Assembly: GCA_002344625.1 (NCBI GenBank)
Contig: DDUE01000085.1
Coordinates: 1-7,670 of the forward strand
Length of the DNA: 7,670 nucleotides
DNA from: Rhodocyclaceae bacterium UBA2346
GTDB lineage: Bacteria > Pseudomonadota > Gammaproteobacteria > Burkholderiales > Rhodocyclaceae
Direction of reading: 5' to 3'
How positions within the stretch are numbered: the stretch's first letter is position 1; each line of letters opens with the position of its first letter. A program made the position numbers and the translations under genes. This document shows positions 6,424-7,670 of the stretch, piece after piece. Under the pieces are notes generated by a model. It was not told where the DNA came from. It searched no databases and saw only the letters and a program-made list of their open reading frames with translations.

Positions 6424-7065
6424 TCATGTTGCGCTTCCCGCCTGCTCCGCCAGCGACTGCGCCCGTTGCAGATACTGCGTATGAAGCGCGTCGACTTGCC
6501 GATGCAGTGCATCCAACGTTCCGGCGTTGTCGATGACGTCGTCGGCGATCGCCAGGCGTGCCGCGCGGGAGGCCTGGCTGGCAATGATGGCGAGGATCTG
6601 CGATTCGTCCAAGGCGCTGCGCGCCCGCACGCGTGCGACCTGCAGGTCGACCGGGCAGTCGACCACGCAGATGCGGTCTACCCGCTCGCGATAACTGCCC
6701 GACTCGGTCAGCAGCGGTATCGCAAGCACGACATAGGCGCCCGGTGCCGTCGCGCAGCGCGCATCGCTGAGCGCTCTGATCATCGGGTGCAGGATGGCCT
6801 CGAGCCTGCGCCGTGCGTCGGGGTCCTTGAACACCCGCGCGCGCATGGCCTGTCGGTCGAGCGCGCCGGCGTGCGTGATCATGTCGTCCCCGAAGGCGCC
6901 GCGAATCGCGGCGATCGCGAGACCCTGCTCCGCGGTGAGCTCATGGGCGATTTCGTCGGTGTCGACGACACTGGCGCCCAACTCGGTGAAGTGTTTCGTC
7001 GCGGCACTCTTGCCGCTGCCGATACCGCCCGTCAGCCCGATTGTCAGAGGTCTCGGATGGGTCAT
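6424..7065 (-). CDS. coaE: Dephospho-CoA kinase
   Basis: CoaE phosphorylates the 3' hydroxyl of the ribose of dephospho-CoA using ATP, the last step of coenzyme A synthesis in the cytoplasm. The 213-residue protein has the P-loop GLTGGIGSGKS at 10-20, DTDEIA at 35-40 in the place of the usual Asp-x-Asp after the P-loop, the LHP motif at 92-94, the IPLLTESG lid segment at 117-124, and the C-terminal SRAARLAIADDVIDNAG stretch at 166-182, all typical. The start is taken as the ATG at 7065, which overlaps the stop of the SPOR gene as ATGA; an ATG at 7074 would add three residues and a 13-base overlap. Neither has a strong ribosome site, which suits coupled translation. It lies 98 bases upstream of zapD. 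Confidence 0.94.
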   Translation of the reverse strand: MTHPRPLTIGLTGGIGSGKSAATKHFTELGASVVDTDEIAHELTAEQGLAIAAIRGAFGDDMITHAGALDRQAMRARVFKDPDARRRLEAILHPMIRALSDARCATAPGAYVVLAIPLLTESGSYRERVDRICVVDCPVDLQVARVRARSALDESQILAIIASQASRAARLAIADDVIDNAGTLDALHRQVDALHTQYLQRAQSLAEQAGSAT

Positions 7066-7670
7066 GGCCGACATGCCCGGGCGACCGCCCCGTAGGGGTT
7101 GCCCTTGAGCTCCACGCTGACTTCATCGATATCCGGCCGCGAACCGCGCAGTTCCAGCGCGAATACGGCCGGTTTGCGCGCAATGATCCGCGCGTCGTTG
7201 ACCCGGCGGGCCCTGAGGTCGGATAGATGTTGCCTGGCGCTGCTTTCGGTACGGAACATGCCGAGCGATATGGCGTTCTTGTGCGGACCCTCGTCGCGCA
7301 CGATGAAGAGATCATTGATACCCGAGGCGCGCAGTGCCGCCACCCTGTCCTCGGCCACCGTCCGGTTGGCCGGCGCGGGAATATGTACCCACCAGTTGCT
7401 GGCCGTTTCGGTCATGCGTCGGCTCGCTTGCACTGTCGCCCGGACTGCAGCCGCGGAACGCCCGAGGGTGGCCGCCTGCTGTTCGCCCAATCCGTCATAG
7501 ACGATGCATGCCAGTTCGAGCGGCAGCGGTGCGGGTTCGCTCTCCGGTGCCTGGGTGGCAGGCTCGATTTCATCGTCGCCCCCAGGTGCAGGGGCGGCGC
7601 TCGACGGGGGCTCCGGCGCAGCGGATGTTTCCGGAACCGGCGCGGGGGCGGGCGGGGGATCGGTGGGGGC
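7062..7670 (-). CDS. SPOR-domain protein, N-terminus beyond the window
   Basis: The frame is open to the window edge, so the gene is partial: 202 residues are visible and the start is missing. The visible part begins with a Pro/Ala-rich, acidic linker (17 prolines in the first 50 residues). LELACIVYDGL at 51-61 follows, then a helical stretch, then a SPOR-like fold at about 92-170 beginning WWVHIPAP and containing ISLGMF. SPOR domains bind glycan strands stripped of stem peptides at the septum. A cytoplasmic and membrane-anchor part is expected upstream, as in DedD or FtsN, but cannot be seen here. A TTG at 7490 could be read as a start, but coding character continues well past it, so that is unlikely. 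Its stop overlaps the coaE start as ATGA, which implies cotranscription with the cell-division gene zapD downstream. The SPOR assignment is from pattern and is fairly firm; the exact family is not identified. Confidence 0.8.
   Translation of the reverse strand, partial: APTDPPPAPAPVPETSAAPEPPSSAAPAPGGDDEIEPATQAPESEPAPLPLELACIVYDGLGEQQAATLGRSAAAVRATVQASRRMTETASNWWVHIPAPANRTVAEDRVAALRASGINDLFIVRDEGPHKNAISLGMFRTESSARQHLSDLRARRVNDARIIARKPAVFALELRGSRPDIDEVSVELKGNPYGAVARACRP

Noticed and set aside
6349..7095. A 248-codon plus-strand frame antisense to coaE.
   Set aside because: The residues are typical of a GC-rich antisense shadow, and coaE on the other strand has every expected motif.

Overview
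The window reads as chromosomal DNA of a GC-rich Gram-negative bacterium, most likely a betaproteobacterium and possibly of the Azoarcus/Thauera/Zoogloeaceae type. The basis is the strong preference for G or C at third codon positions, a periplasmic DsbC, an outer-membrane MltA lipoprotein, the coaE-zapD-yacG cluster, and a Nudix/ThiE-like fusion of a type known from proteobacteria. The taxonomic placement is inference; no rRNA or other marker gene is present. No tRNA or rRNA gene, insertion sequence, CRISPR array, phage gene or attachment site was seen.

Layout. (1) Bases 87-1994, plus strand: a UbiH/COQ6-family FAD monooxygenase followed 12 bases later by dsbC, probably one transcript. (2) Bases 2064-3293, minus strand: mltA, a lipid-anchored lytic transglycosylase, convergent with dsbC. 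(3) Bases 3365-5433, plus strand, divergent from mltA: an unlisted 43-residue single-span membrane protein whose stop overlaps the start of a DUF815-type P-loop ATPase, then a Nudix hydrolase fused to a ThiE-like domain. (4) Bases 5352-7670, minus strand, read from right to left: a SPOR-domain protein cut by the window edge, coaE, zapD and yacG. Two of these junctions are ATGA stop/start overlaps. yacG and the Nudix-ThiE gene converge and share 82 bases at their 3' ends.

How the genes fit together. The left half carries quinone-type redox chemistry and periplasmic disulfide isomerisation, then peptidoglycan turnover. The right half is a cell-cycle and housekeeping cluster: septal peptidoglycan binding (SPOR), the last step of CoA synthesis (CoaE), FtsZ bundling (ZapD), a gyrase-inhibitor zinc protein (YacG) and a nucleotide-pool sanitiser (Nudix). 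Most genes are ordinary.

The parts most worth a second look are the small membrane protein coupled to the ATPase, the ThiE-like domain that has lost several residues needed for thiamine phosphate synthesis, the Cys-Pro tandem repeat in the MltA linker, and the 82-base antisense coding overlap. None of these amounts to a clearly new system on sequence alone.
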